A stretch of 10,925 nucleotides of DNA from Chloracidobacterium sp. UBA7659 (GCA_002483395.1 DLHV01000155.1:17441-28365), one strand, 5' to 3'. Shown: positions 1 through 7,516, numbered from the stretch's first letter. Notes: generated from the sequence alone by a model not told the origin. A program made the numbers and translations.

Positions 1-1
1 C

Positions 2-1933
2 CAGGCCCAAACCGAAACCGACCCGGACAAGACACTTTCGCCGTATTTTTATGTAAAGGGCGACCCAGAGGTCGATCGCCTTCCTTTAAAGGATACACGG
101 GTCGAGATCGCCGTTTCGGGCGTCATCGCGGACGTGAAGGTGACCCAAATATATCGCAATGAGGGCGTGCGCCCGATCAATGCGACCTATATGTTTCCGG
201 CATCAACGCGTGCCGCCGTTTACTCGATGAGGATGCGGATCGGCGATCAGGTCATCGTGGCAAAGATCAAGGAACGGGAGAAGGCGAAGGAGGAGTTCGA
301 GACGGCAAAAAAGGAGGGGAAAAGCGCATCTTTGCTTGAGGAAAACAGGCCGAATGTATTTTCGATGAAGCTGGCCAATATCATGCCCAACGATCAGATC
401 GAGATAGAGTTGCGTTATAGCGAGCTGCTGGTGCCGACCGATGGAGTCTATGAGGTGATCTACCCGACGGTCGTCGGGCCGCGTTATCCCTCGCCAGAAG
501 ATCCGTCCGCGGCAAAAGAAGGCCGCAAGGTAAATGCTCATTATTTTCGTGAAGGGAAAAATCCAAGCAGCACACTCTATATTTCAACAAGGATCTCGGC
601 GGGTGTTCCAATTGAGGAGCTAAACTGTACGTCGCACCAAATCTCTCCGGAATGGCAGAGTCCGGCCGTCGCTCAGCTTACCTTGGACGACCCGGACCCG
701 TTCCAGGGAAATCGCGACTTTGTCCTTCGCTACCGTCTGAAAGGTAAGCGGATCGCTTCAGGGCTCATTCTTTTTCAGAGTGAGGACGAAAACTTTTTTC
801 TTTACATGGCCCAACCGCCGCATCGGGTCGCCGTTGAGGACATACCGGCTCGCGAATACATTTTCGTGGTGGACGTGTCCGGCTCGATGAGCGGATTTCC
901 TTTGGATACGTCCAAACAGCTTTTGGAAGACCTTATTGGCGAATTACGGGCATCGGATTTTTTCAATGTCGTCCTGTTTGCCGGTGATTCAACTCTGCTT
1001 TCTGAAAAGCCGCTTCAGGCCAATCAGGAGAACATAGATCGCGCGATCCAGCTTCTGGAGGAACAACGCGGCAGCGGAGGAACCGAGCTGCTATCCGCTC
1101 TCCAGCGGGCAATGGCCCTTCCGCGCGAAGAGAGTGTCTCGCGAAGCATCGTAGTGGTCACCGATGGCTACATCTCCGGAGAAGGGGAAGTCTTCGAATA
1201 CATTCGTGAAAATCTCGATAAATCTAACGTATTCGCGTTTGGTATCGGCACTTCGGTAAATCGGTATCTTGTCGAAGGTGTGGCGAAGGCCGGAATGGGC
1301 GAGCCTTTTATCGTTACCGGGGAATCGGAAGCCGCAGCTATGGCAGCCAAATTCCGCGAATACATTCAGACTCCGGTTCTGACCGACATTCAGGTCCGCT
1401 CAAACGGCTTCGAGACCTACGACGTTTACCCGTCCCGCCTTCCCGATCTGCTGGCGGACCGCCCGGTGATCGTTTTCGGCAAATGGCGCGGTCCAGCCAC
1501 GGGGACCTTTGAGCTGACAGGAAAATCGGGGAGGGGCGACTATGTGACCAGTTTGGATGTCGGCGGCATCCAGCCGGATAGCACGAATGTAGCTTTGCGT
1601 TACCTCTGGGCCAGGTCACGGATCACCGAACTCTCGGATTACGGGTCAGCAAACATATCGGACGAGCACGTCAGGGACATTACTTCGCTCGGTTTGAAAT
1701 ATAACCTGCTGACCCGGTACACCTCATTCATCGCGGTCCGCGAAGTGGTGAGAAACCCGGACGGCTCAGCGACCGATGTGAACCAGCCACTGCCGTTGCC
1801 GATCGGAGTCAGCGATATGGCGATAGGAAGCGAGCCGGAACTGGTTTGGCTGTTCGCTGTACTGGCCTTGATCGCGTTTCTAATTATCGTCCGCCGGCGT
1901 CTTGTCAGAACCCCTGCGGTAGCGGGTGGTTGA
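2..1933 (+). CDS. VIT and VWA domain surface protein with C-terminal sorting-type tail (5' end outside window)
   Basis: The reading frame is open from the left edge, so the start and any signal peptide are missing; 643 residues are visible. A VIT (inter-alpha-trypsin) domain covers about residues 28-165. A von Willebrand A domain covers about 283-460 and has a complete metal-ion site: DVSGS (D291), the threonine of GSGGTEL, and the aspartate of VTDGY. VWA domains of this kind bind proteins through a divalent cation. The C-terminus has the layout of an exosortase sorting signal: SEPE at 610-613, a hydrophobic helix at about 614-630, then RRR and a short cytoplasmic tail. The next gene, an exosortase, starts within a few bases of the stop codon, so I infer that this protein is its substrate, cut near the membrane and released or attached to the outer surface. 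The family's molecular role in bacteria is not established. An internal GTG at 134 is not the real start, because the VIT domain begins before it. Confidence 0.9.
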   Translation, partial: QAQTETDPDKTLSPYFYVKGDPEVDRLPLKDTRVEIAVSGVIADVKVTQIYRNEGVRPINATYMFPASTRAAVYSMRMRIGDQVIVAKIKEREKAKEEFETAKKEGKSASLLEENRPNVFSMKLANIMPNDQIEIELRYSELLVPTDGVYEVIYPTVVGPRYPSPEDPSAAKEGRKVNAHYFREGKNPSSTLYISTRISAGVPIEELNCTSHQISPEWQSPAVAQLTLDDPDPFQGNRDFVLRYRLKGKRIASGLILFQSEDENFFLYMAQPPHRVAVEDIPAREYIFVVDVSGSMSGFPLDTSKQLLEDLIGELRASDFFNVVLFAGDSTLLSEKPLQANQENIDRAIQLLEEQRGSGGTELLSALQRAMALPREESVSRSIVVVTDGYISGEGEVFEYIRENLDKSNVFAFGIGTSVNRYLVEGVAKAGMGEPFIVTGESEAAAMAAKFREYIQTPVLTDIQVRSNGFETYDVYPSRLPDLLADRPVIVFGKWRGPATGTFELTGKSGRGDYVTSLDVGGIQPDSTNVALRYLWARSRITELSDYGSANISDEHVRDITSLGLKYNLLTRYTSFIAVREVVRNPDGSATDVNQPLPLPIGVSDMAIGSEPELVWLFAVLALIAFLIIVRRRLVRTPAVAGG

Positions 1934-1946
1934 GCTGAAGTTTTGT

Positions 1947-2720
1947 ATGAACCCGAAACCCAGGCGCATTCGGATTGCCCAGTTGAGTGTTGTGCTGCTT
2001 TCGGCCGCGGCGCTGAAGGTGTATTACTCAACGGCAAGCGCCGACGGCCTGCGATGGATCCTTACACCGACAACCATTCTTGTTGAATGGGTGACCGGTA
2101 CAAGCTTTGAATTCGAATCTCATGCAGGATACATGAGCAGCGACCATTCTTTCCTCATTGCCGCTTCGTGTTCCGGAGTCAATTTCCTGATTACCGCGTT
2201 TCTAATACTTTCGCTTGGAAAGCTGTGGAAAGTACGTTCGCAAAGCCTCGGGTGGTCGTTCATACCGGTGGCGATGATGATCGCCTATTTTACGACCATA
2301 ATTGCCAACACGGTCCGCATTTCAACCGCGTTGCAGATGCGTTGGATGAACCCGGAAGCGATCTGGGTGAACCCGGACCAGCTTCACCGCTTCGAAGGAA
2401 TCTTTATCTATTTTGGATTTCTGCTGTTGCTGTTTATTGTCAGCGAAAAGCTGAGTTCGGACAGTGCATCTGCTTCGAACCGCACCACCGATCTGCTCCG
2501 GCGAACTTTCCTTCCGCTTCTGGTCTATTACGGTACGATGTTAGGAATTCCGTTGGCCAACGGCGCATATCGCCAGGGAACAGACTTTTGGGAGCATTCC
2601 GTCTTCGTATTAATAACTCCTCTTCTTCTTATTCTCCCACTCGTCGCTCTCCGCTCTATTAAGGATCAGCGGGCCGCCAATGGTGCCCATTTAGGGGTGA
2701 CTACAAGATTTATCCGATGA
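1947..2720 (+). CDS. xrtK: Exosortase/archaeosortase family transpeptidase, probably exosortase K
   Basis: This is a multi-pass inner-membrane cysteine transpeptidase that cuts C-terminal sorting signals of exported proteins. Counting from the ATG at 1947 (257 aa), the family triad is present: Cys75 in AASCSGVNFLI, Arg124 in IANTVRISTAL, and His147 in DQLHRFEGIF. About six hydrophobic helices are visible. The motif order, short length and an N-terminal KVYYSTASADGLRW segment resemble exosortase K, a type paired with a single dedicated target rather than with many PEP-CTERM proteins. The subtype is from memory and less certain than the family. The preceding VIT-VWA gene overlaps or abuts this one, which suggests translational coupling. 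A GTG at 1926 in the same frame would add seven residues and overlap the upstream stop. I prefer the ATG because its N-terminus is basic and then hydrophobic; neither start has a strong ribosome site. Confidence 0.85.
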   Translation: MNPKPRRIRIAQLSVVLLSAAALKVYYSTASADGLRWILTPTTILVEWVTGTSFEFESHAGYMSSDHSFLIAASCSGVNFLITAFLILSLGKLWKVRSQSLGWSFIPVAMMIAYFTTIIANTVRISTALQMRWMNPEAIWVNPDQLHRFEGIFIYFGFLLLLFIVSEKLSSDSASASNRTTDLLRRTFLPLLVYYGTMLGIPLANGAYRQGTDFWEHSVFVLITPLLLILPLVALRSIKDQRAANGAHLGVTTRFIR

Positions 2721-2770
2721 CATCTGTGGATCTTGATCTCCCCTGCTTCCCGGTACTGACACATGATCTG

Positions 2771-3367
2771 TTAAGCCGCCTTTTTGTGACAAACCATACA
2801 CTGCATGGTTGTCGGGCCCTTTGTGGCCTTGTTGACCTTGGCGACCTCGGTATGGCAGCCGGCGCAGTTCCGGTGGAATGCCTGCTGATTCGTCATTGAC
2901 ATAATAGCCGTGCTCGATTCGTGCTTTACCTCGGGAATCTTGTCTAACAGCTTCGGGACGGTGCCGGCCTTTGCATGGCAATCGCGGCAGGCCGCAACAC
3001 CACCCGCTTTCGCGTCCTTTGCATATAGCTCGGCGGTAAGAGTTGTCGTCCGGTCGGCCGGCCACGCGGTCTTTAGCGGCGGATGCTTGGCCACGTCAGC
3101 GGCCGGCTGCGCCGTATGATGGCATTCGATGCAGGCTATCGGACTGGTTCCGTCGATGCTGTATTTCCCGCCATTGTGGTTGACGTGATTGAAGGTTACC
3201 TGCCCCAACTTCACATCCTTTCCAAGGATGATAACTTCGGGAATTTTGACCTGAGATGGTTCGGTCGTCTGTGCCAGGGCGCGCGTCAACGATATATCGA
3301 CATTTGATACGAGGAACCCAATGACCAGGAAACTGGCCACAATCGTGAACATAATGATTCTTTTCAT
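2771..3367 (-). CDS. Secreted tetraheme cytochrome c3-like protein
   Basis: The 198-aa protein has an N-terminal signal peptide (MKRIIMF then a hydrophobic stretch) with a likely cut in RALA|Q after residue 32. The mature part has four CxxCH haem-attachment motifs with cysteines at 79/82, 127/130, 168/171 and 190/193. It also has a FNHVNH segment before the first motif and an extra His after it (CIECHH), as in class III c3/c7-type cytochromes where such histidines are distal ligands. It is expected to be a periplasmic electron carrier. The start at 3367 is set by AGGAG at 3373-3377, five bases upstream; the frame stays open for another 29 codons, but those lie in the promoter region. It has its own CRP-type promoter, is the last gene of the minus-strand redox block, and converges on the exosortase gene. 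The redox partner is not evident. Confidence 0.9.
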   Translation of the reverse strand: MKRIIMFTIVASFLVIGFLVSNVDISLTRALAQTTEPSQVKIPEVIILGKDVKLGQVTFNHVNHNGGKYSIDGTSPIACIECHHTAQPAADVAKHPPLKTAWPADRTTTLTAELYAKDAKAGGVAACRDCHAKAGTVPKLLDKIPEVKHESSTAIMSMTNQQAFHRNCAGCHTEVAKVNKATKGPTTMQCMVCHKKAA

Positions 3368-3412
3368 AATTACTCCTTGTACGGCAACGTGCCGAAAAAT
3401 TAGATTCCGAAA

Positions 3413-3418
3413 ATTATA
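3413..3418 (-). promoter_or_regulatory. -10 box of the tetraheme cytochrome promoter
   Basis: A perfect TATAAT is read on the minus strand, 45 bases ahead of the start codon. The hexamer 17 bp upstream (CATACC) is a poor -35. The expected transcription start is near 3406, giving a leader of about 39 bases that contains the AGGAG ribosome site. Confidence 0.65.
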
Positions 3419-3439
3419 GAATGTTCGTGTTGCAGGGTA

Positions 3440-3455
3440 TGTGACGGCGCTCACA
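3440..3455 (-). promoter_or_regulatory. CRP-type activator site ahead of the tetraheme cytochrome gene
   Basis: The minus-strand sequence is TGTGAGCGCCGTCACA, a perfect TGTGA-N6-TCACA palindrome matching the classical CRP consensus. It ends 21 bp before TATAAT, so its centre is at about -41.5 from the expected start. That is the class II position, where an activator touches RNA polymerase and substitutes for a weak -35. Which protein binds it is unknown: a Crp/Fnr-family regulator is the default guess. Confidence 0.6.
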
Positions 3456-3567
3456 AGGTGAACCGATTCGCTGCTAATTCAACGGGTACGACGCCCCGCG
3501 ACGCCGTACCATTAAAGACCATCGGGGTAAGGTTGCCCGAGTTACAGCAAAGGAAAAGCCTGACGTA

Positions 3568-3834
3568 TTAGCGCGGAGCGCATTGTGTGTTTGCCGTGAT
3601 ATTGTATTTCACGCCATGAATCATCGCCGAATAGGCCACCGTCCAGTTGCCTGTAATCGTTCCGAAAACAATGTATGTGAACGTCCTGACGAAAGAATGG
3701 GTTGGGCCTTCTGCAGTTATCATCGTGGTGCATTGTGATGTCGCGGGGGCCACGGGAGCGGCAAACGTTAACGGTACCAGTAGAGCGAAAGTTAAGATTA
3801 AGCGGCCAATGCCGTGTACGTGTTTCTTGTTCAT
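3568..3834 (-). CDS. Small secreted protein of unknown function
   Basis: I do not recognise this 88-aa protein. It begins MNKKHVHGIGRL and continues into a hydrophobic stretch to about residue 25, followed by an Ala/Pro-rich segment (AAPVAPATSQ), which looks like a Sec signal peptide. The predicted mature part is about 55-60 residues, Thr-rich, with two cysteines at 35 and 85, near its two ends, which could form a disulfide. It has no lipobox and no CxxCH, so it is neither a lipoprotein nor a c-type cytochrome. The ATG at 3834 is preceded by GTGAGG about nine bases upstream; a GTG five codons earlier is less likely. It lies 80 bp downstream of the di-heme peroxidase-like gene on the same strand, so it may be co-transcribed with it. 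Whether it is translated is plausible but unproven. Confidence 0.55.
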   Translation of the reverse strand: MNKKHVHGIGRLILTFALLVPLTFAAPVAPATSQCTTMITAEGPTHSFVRTFTYIVFGTITGNWTVAYSAMIHGVKYNITANTQCAPR

Positions 3835-3914
3835 ATCTTTGTACCTCACAATAGAAATATTTAACCCTAGATCATGGAGCCACGCGGTTGCTGGGTTGTC
3901 CGCGCGCGCCCCTA

Positions 3915-5342
3915 CTACCGGAACGTGTGAACCGGGTTGCCACTCGGCACACGAAGCGGAATAAGTTTACGCAGGTCGTGCTCGTTTGCCTTGGGGTCAA
4001 GCAGGCCGCTGCGCAGAAAGGCGACTAGTTGGCGGAACTCACGGTTCGATAGCACGACCGGGGTCGCCAACCCCGGATCGATGCGGGCAAGAACCGGAGC
4101 CATTGGGCCACGCGGTCCTCGGAGATCCGTATCAAGACCGGCCGCAGCCGGGTCATAGCCAGGTGCGGAACCGATGGCGTTCAGGTGATACCGCAGAGCA
4201 TCCTCCAACCTGGTAAAGGCTCCGTTATGGAAAAAGGCAGGCTGCAGTGCGAGATTTCGCAAGGGCGAGGTTCTGAACGCATAGCGATCGTTCGGATTGC
4301 CGGTGACTTGCTCCAGCCCGAAGTCTTCGTTAGCTCCGGGCCCATCGAAAACGACGTTGCCAAACGTCGGGGCGGTTTGCGGAATCCCTGCGACGTGCTG
4401 CTGGAAGTCGCTGAACATCTCATTGGACTGACCTGAGACGGCGTGGCAGCTAACGCAATTGGCCGACCCGAAGAAGAGGAGAGCTCCCCGCTTTTCGTCA
4501 TCCGTCATCACGTTTTCCCGGTCGTTTTCACGGCCGTGCCCACGACCGCGGGCAAATTTATCAATCGGAGCGTCGGCAAAGACAAGCGTGAACTCGAACT
4601 CAGCGATTGCCCTCGCGAGCATCTCGTAAGTAATCGGAGCACCATTCCTCACCTCAGGAAACGACCTGCCGAAGAGCCTCCGATACTCGCCGTTGGCATT
4701 AAGGCGCTCCGCGACTAAGCCGCGGATGCCATCATGGTCGAGAGCCAGTACTGCCGGATCAAAGCCCGCCATCTCTACATTCTCCGTCACAGGGATAAAA
4801 GCCTGTGCGGTCAGCAGGTGCGGCAGAGCGGAGAGCGAGAAACTTTCCGGCGGCGGAAACTGGAAACCAGCACTGTTGTCGAACGGGTCGGCAGAGAGCG
4901 ATGAAAAGCGCGAGTTCCACATCAGCCTTGGAAAGAAGACGTTGTTGAGCACCATCGGTGCCCGCCGCTGGTTGCGCGGCCCGGTGCGATCCGGTCCGAC
5001 GATGTTATTGTTTCCGATGCCGATGGCGATGGATTGTGAGTCGCCGAAGCCCTTGTTGGCGGCATGACAACCGGAGCACGAATTGTCGTTGTTCAAGCCC
5101 AACAGCGTGTCGTGGAATGCAAGCCTGCCCAGATCGGCAAGTTTCTTGTCAATCCTACGCCCCAGCCGCTGTTCCAAAGACGATCCGGCTCTGCCCGTGA
5201 ATCCATGCGCGTCGAGAACTTCCGACAATTGATCATCCAAACTGTTTTCGTGGCTCGCCGAAACCCTTGGCGCCAGAATTACGACGCCGCCCGTTATCAG
5301 TGCGGCCAATAGAACTATTATTTTGCAATGTTGAATACTCAT
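3915..5342 (-). CDS. Di-heme cytochrome c peroxidase / MauG family protein
   Basis: The 475-aa protein has a signal peptide (residues 1 to about 30, ending VSAS) and two CxxCH haem motifs, CSGCH at 89-93 and CVSCH at 296-300, in the two-domain layout of the bacterial cytochrome c peroxidase/MauG superfamily. Family-typical segments follow, including FRTSPLRNLALQPAFFHNGAF at about 356-376 (the piece between the second haem and the C-terminus) and a C-terminal LVAFLRSGL. Members reduce peroxide or carry out high-valent-iron oxidations in the periplasm; the sequence does not show which applies here. A very polar insertion (RGRGHGRENDREN, about 265-277) sits just before the second haem domain. 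The start has AGGAGG at 5350-5355 with a seven-base spacer. The gene is 61 bp downstream of the propeller gene, with no separate CRP-type site, so the two are probably one transcript. Confidence 0.9.
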   Translation of the reverse strand: MSIQHCKIIVLLAALITGGVVILAPRVSASHENSLDDQLSEVLDAHGFTGRAGSSLEQRLGRRIDKKLADLGRLAFHDTLLGLNNDNSCSGCHAANKGFGDSQSIAIGIGNNNIVGPDRTGPRNQRRAPMVLNNVFFPRLMWNSRFSSLSADPFDNSAGFQFPPPESFSLSALPHLLTAQAFIPVTENVEMAGFDPAVLALDHDGIRGLVAERLNANGEYRRLFGRSFPEVRNGAPITYEMLARAIAEFEFTLVFADAPIDKFARGRGHGRENDRENVMTDDEKRGALLFFGSANCVSCHAVSGQSNEMFSDFQQHVAGIPQTAPTFGNVVFDGPGANEDFGLEQVTGNPNDRYAFRTSPLRNLALQPAFFHNGAFTRLEDALRYHLNAIGSAPGYDPAAAGLDTDLRGPRGPMAPVLARIDPGLATPVVLSNREFRQLVAFLRSGLLDPKANEHDLRKLIPLRVPSGNPVHTFR

Positions 5343-5403
5343 AAAAAAACCTCCTGTGCAAGTAATCGCTCGTTCGCCAAAACGTTACGTTCAGGCCGCT
5401 TGA

Positions 5404-7266
5404 TTATTGCCTCCTAAGCGTTTTTGCTGTGGCGATATTCGAATATGACGAATTGCCGGATGCGTTATTGGCCCGCGCCCGATACCGGTACGTCGTGTTC
5501 GATGATAAACCGGAGTTGGTGTACGTCGTTGCGGTACCCGCAACCGCAATAATCTGAGTAAAGTTCGTACAGCCGGATCCTTGGCAACGCTCGATTCTGA
5601 CCTCGGTCTGGTTGGTTGATCCGTTCGTCCAACTTAACCTGATCGAGCTTCTCGAAAGAGCCGTAGCAACCAGGTTTGTAGGAGTTGACGGAAGAGTCGG
5701 GGTGCTGACCACGATAGTTACGTTGCGCGGGAAACTGAAGAGGCCAAAGATATCGGTGACCACCAGTGATGCCGTGTAACTTCCGGGAGACGTATATGTG
5801 TGTAAGGTTTGGGCTCCGCTGCCGGTGCTTCCGTCGCCGAAAGTCCAGGCCCACGATACCAAGGGGTTAGGACCCATTGATCCGCGACCGTCGAATGAAA
5901 CGGACAAAGGAGATGTTCCGGTGGTCGGATTAGCTGCAATTATGGCAACAGGTTCGATCGGGGTGATGACGAATGGCACGTCGAAGCAAGTTATCAGAGC
6001 ATTGTAGCCGCCGGTGGCACAAACATCCCCGCTTGGCAGCTCCGCCGCCCAGACCGTCGCCAATCTGGAGAAGCCCTCCCACAGCAGCGTTCCATTCCGG
6101 CTGTAACCGGCAGTCACGCCCTGAATATACCCGCCGGGAAGGTTGGGCCCCCCTGGCCCCGACACTACGGTGGTGCCGTTTGCCAGCACGAGTATATCGC
6201 GCGGCACCTCGTCCGTATTCAATCCGCCATCCCGGACTGCCTCCCATCGAACAGCTCCCGTGGTCTCGAAGGCCACAGTATACCAGTCCAGGAACCCGCG
6301 ACTGGCCTGACCGGTGACGACGATGCTACCATCGGGATCTTTGGCCATCCAAAGACCTGCGGCCTCGGTGCCGTCAGCCGGTTTTTTGTCGGTCCGCCAC
6401 AGTCGCGCCCCGGTCGCCTGGTCATACGCGACAACGGTCAGAAAGTAGGCAAGTGCGGGAGTGCCGGCGCCGGTATATCCCTGGCCCGTCACATAAACGC
6501 GCCCATTATCAACTATTACGTCGGTGGCGGCGATACCTTCAGGTGCCGTTACCAGCCATCGGCTGATGCCCGTTGCGGCATCGAATGCCTGCGTTCTCCA
6601 AATACCTCCGGAAGCTCCCGTCAGTATCAGATCTGCGCCGTCCGCGCTAATTGCCGCGCCGGTGCCGAAAGTCGAGATCGGCGTTGACCATACAACGGTT
6701 CCGGCCGGACTGTATTTGTACAAAGTAGAGTTCAAATTAAGGTATGCATTCCCTTGAGAATCGACAGCCAGCCGTCCGAGACGGAGGACGAATTCGGTCG
6801 AGTCAATTCGCCATTGAAGCGTTCCGTCGTTGCCGTAGCGGACGATCGTGACGCCGAAAAGGTTGCCGCTTGAGTTGACGTTGCGGCCGACCGCCACAAA
6901 ATCGCCGTTCGGCGCGGCCTCGATCCAGATTCCCGCAAATGTCCCTGAAACGGGATCGATGGTTCTTTGCCACCGCAGCGTCCCGCCAGCCGTATATGAG
7001 GTGACCGCCAAGCTGCGGGCAAAAGCCGGTCCCGATACTATGGCAATATTGCCCAAGGTATCAGTAGCCATCCTCGCGGCTTGACCTGCGCTGTCGCTGC
7101 CCGCAGAGAGGCCTCCCGCGCTCCACAGCACGGGAAGGGTAGTTGCTGGAAGGGCCAGGCCGGCGGCGTTATCTTGGCCTGCCGAAATCGTTGGCGCTGG
7201 AATTACTGCACCACCTGCTATAAGTACTATCAATATGATTATTATTCTGTAATGTTTGATACTCAT
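5404..7266 (-). CDS. Secreted beta-propeller protein with PKD and fibronectin type III domains
   Basis: The 620-aa protein begins with a signal peptide (MSIKHYRIII, cut near ISAG about residue 30). Residues about 45-430 are repeated blades of the WD/PQQ-like kind, with recurring units such as GTLRW, GTLQWR, GTVVW, ISRW, ARLW, AVRW and GTLLW, which resemble PQQ- or outer-membrane-assembly-type propellers. A PKD domain follows at about 438-521 (WTFGDGS, then HTYTSPGSYTASLVV), and a fibronectin type III domain at about 524-617. It carries no haem motif, membrane anchor or PEP-CTERM-like tail, so it is probably periplasmic or secreted, as a binding or scaffold protein; the ligand is unknown. The start at 7266 is fixed by AGGAGG at 7274-7279, seven bases upstream. 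The frame is open 75 codons further, but that stretch is the leader and promoter. It is the first gene of the redox block. Confidence 0.85.
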   Translation of the reverse strand: MSIKHYRIIIILIVLIAGGAVIPAPTISAGQDNAAGLALPATTLPVLWSAGGLSAGSDSAGQAARMATDTLGNIAIVSGPAFARSLAVTSYTAGGTLRWQRTIDPVSGTFAGIWIEAAPNGDFVAVGRNVNSSGNLFGVTIVRYGNDGTLQWRIDSTEFVLRLGRLAVDSQGNAYLNLNSTLYKYSPAGTVVWSTPISTFGTGAAISADGADLILTGASGGIWRTQAFDAATGISRWLVTAPEGIAATDVIVDNGRVYVTGQGYTGAGTPALAYFLTVVAYDQATGARLWRTDKKPADGTEAAGLWMAKDPDGSIVVTGQASRGFLDWYTVAFETTGAVRWEAVRDGGLNTDEVPRDILVLANGTTVVSGPGGPNLPGGYIQGVTAGYSRNGTLLWEGFSRLATVWAAELPSGDVCATGGYNALITCFDVPFVITPIEPVAIIAANPTTGTSPLSVSFDGRGSMGPNPLVSWAWTFGDGSTGSGAQTLHTYTSPGSYTASLVVTDIFGLFSFPRNVTIVVSTPTLPSTPTNLVATALSRSSIRLSWTNGSTNQTEVRIERCQGSGCTNFTQIIAVAGTATTYTNSGLSSNTTYRYRARANNASGNSSYSNIATAKTLRRQ

Positions 7267-7392
7267 GATGGAGCCTCCTTGTTTTTGGCGCGTCTGGTGA
7301 GAAAAAGCTGCCGTTTTTGTGCCGAGGGTTAAGGCTGCTTCAGGGGCCGCAAGAAAATATTTCAACCGCTTCCTGATACGCGAATATCCGAC

Positions 7393-7452
7393 CCCGTGTC
7401 TTTTGGGGGGACTAATAGACACTGTGTTCTTAAGACAATAGTCTGACACGGG
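7393..7452 (-). promoter_or_regulatory. Inverted repeat at the 5' end of the propeller-gene leader
   Basis: CCCGTGTC at 7393-7400 is the exact complement of GACACGGG at 7445-7452. A second pair, GACTA at 7410-7414 and TAGTC at 7439-7443, is nested inside. If the minus-strand transcript starts near 7457, as the promoter predicts, this hairpin would form within the first nucleotides of a leader of about 190 bases. It could act in mRNA stability or as an operator. No known riboswitch was recognised. Confidence 0.4.
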
Positions 7453-7463
7453 TAATTGAATTA

Positions 7464-7469
7464 ATTCTA
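7464..7469 (-). promoter_or_regulatory. -10 box of the propeller/di-heme operon promoter
   Basis: TAGAAT is read on the minus strand (five of six match TATAAT). The hexamer 17 bp upstream (CATGAT) is a poor -35. The distance to the adjacent CRP-type palindrome is 21 bp, the same as at the tetraheme cytochrome promoter. The expected transcription start is near 7457. Confidence 0.55.
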
Positions 7470-7490
7470 TGGGACTTTTGGTACGAATCA

Positions 7491-7506
7491 TGTGACGTTC
7501 GTCACG
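7491..7506 (-). promoter_or_regulatory. CRP-type activator site in the divergent region
   Basis: The minus-strand sequence is CGTGACGAACGTCACA, matching TGTGA-N6-TCACA at nine of ten bases. It shares the half-site CGTCACA with the site at 3440-3455 and lies 21 bp before TAGAAT, again a class II position for the minus-strand operon. It also ends 10 bases before the ATG of the divergent PAS-LuxR gene, where a bound protein could block that gene's translation region or transcription. Confidence 0.55.
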
Positions 7507-7516
7507 GGTGGTAGCG

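Noticed and set aside
2168..2662. 164-codon frame inside the exosortase gene
   Set aside because: It overlaps the catalytic region in another frame and shows no domain.
3368..3454. 29-codon extension of the tetraheme cytochrome
   Set aside because: It would place the signal peptide internally and runs through TATAAT and the CRP-type palindrome; ATG 3367 has AGGAG.
3485..3510. GGTACG/CGTACC inverted repeat as a terminator
   Set aside because: It has a six-base stem with a 14-base loop and no T-run on either strand; too weak to call.
7267..7491. 75-codon N-terminal extension of the propeller gene
   Set aside because: The internal ATG at 7266 has a strong AGGAGG site and begins a proper signal peptide; the extension overlaps the predicted promoter and inverted repeat.
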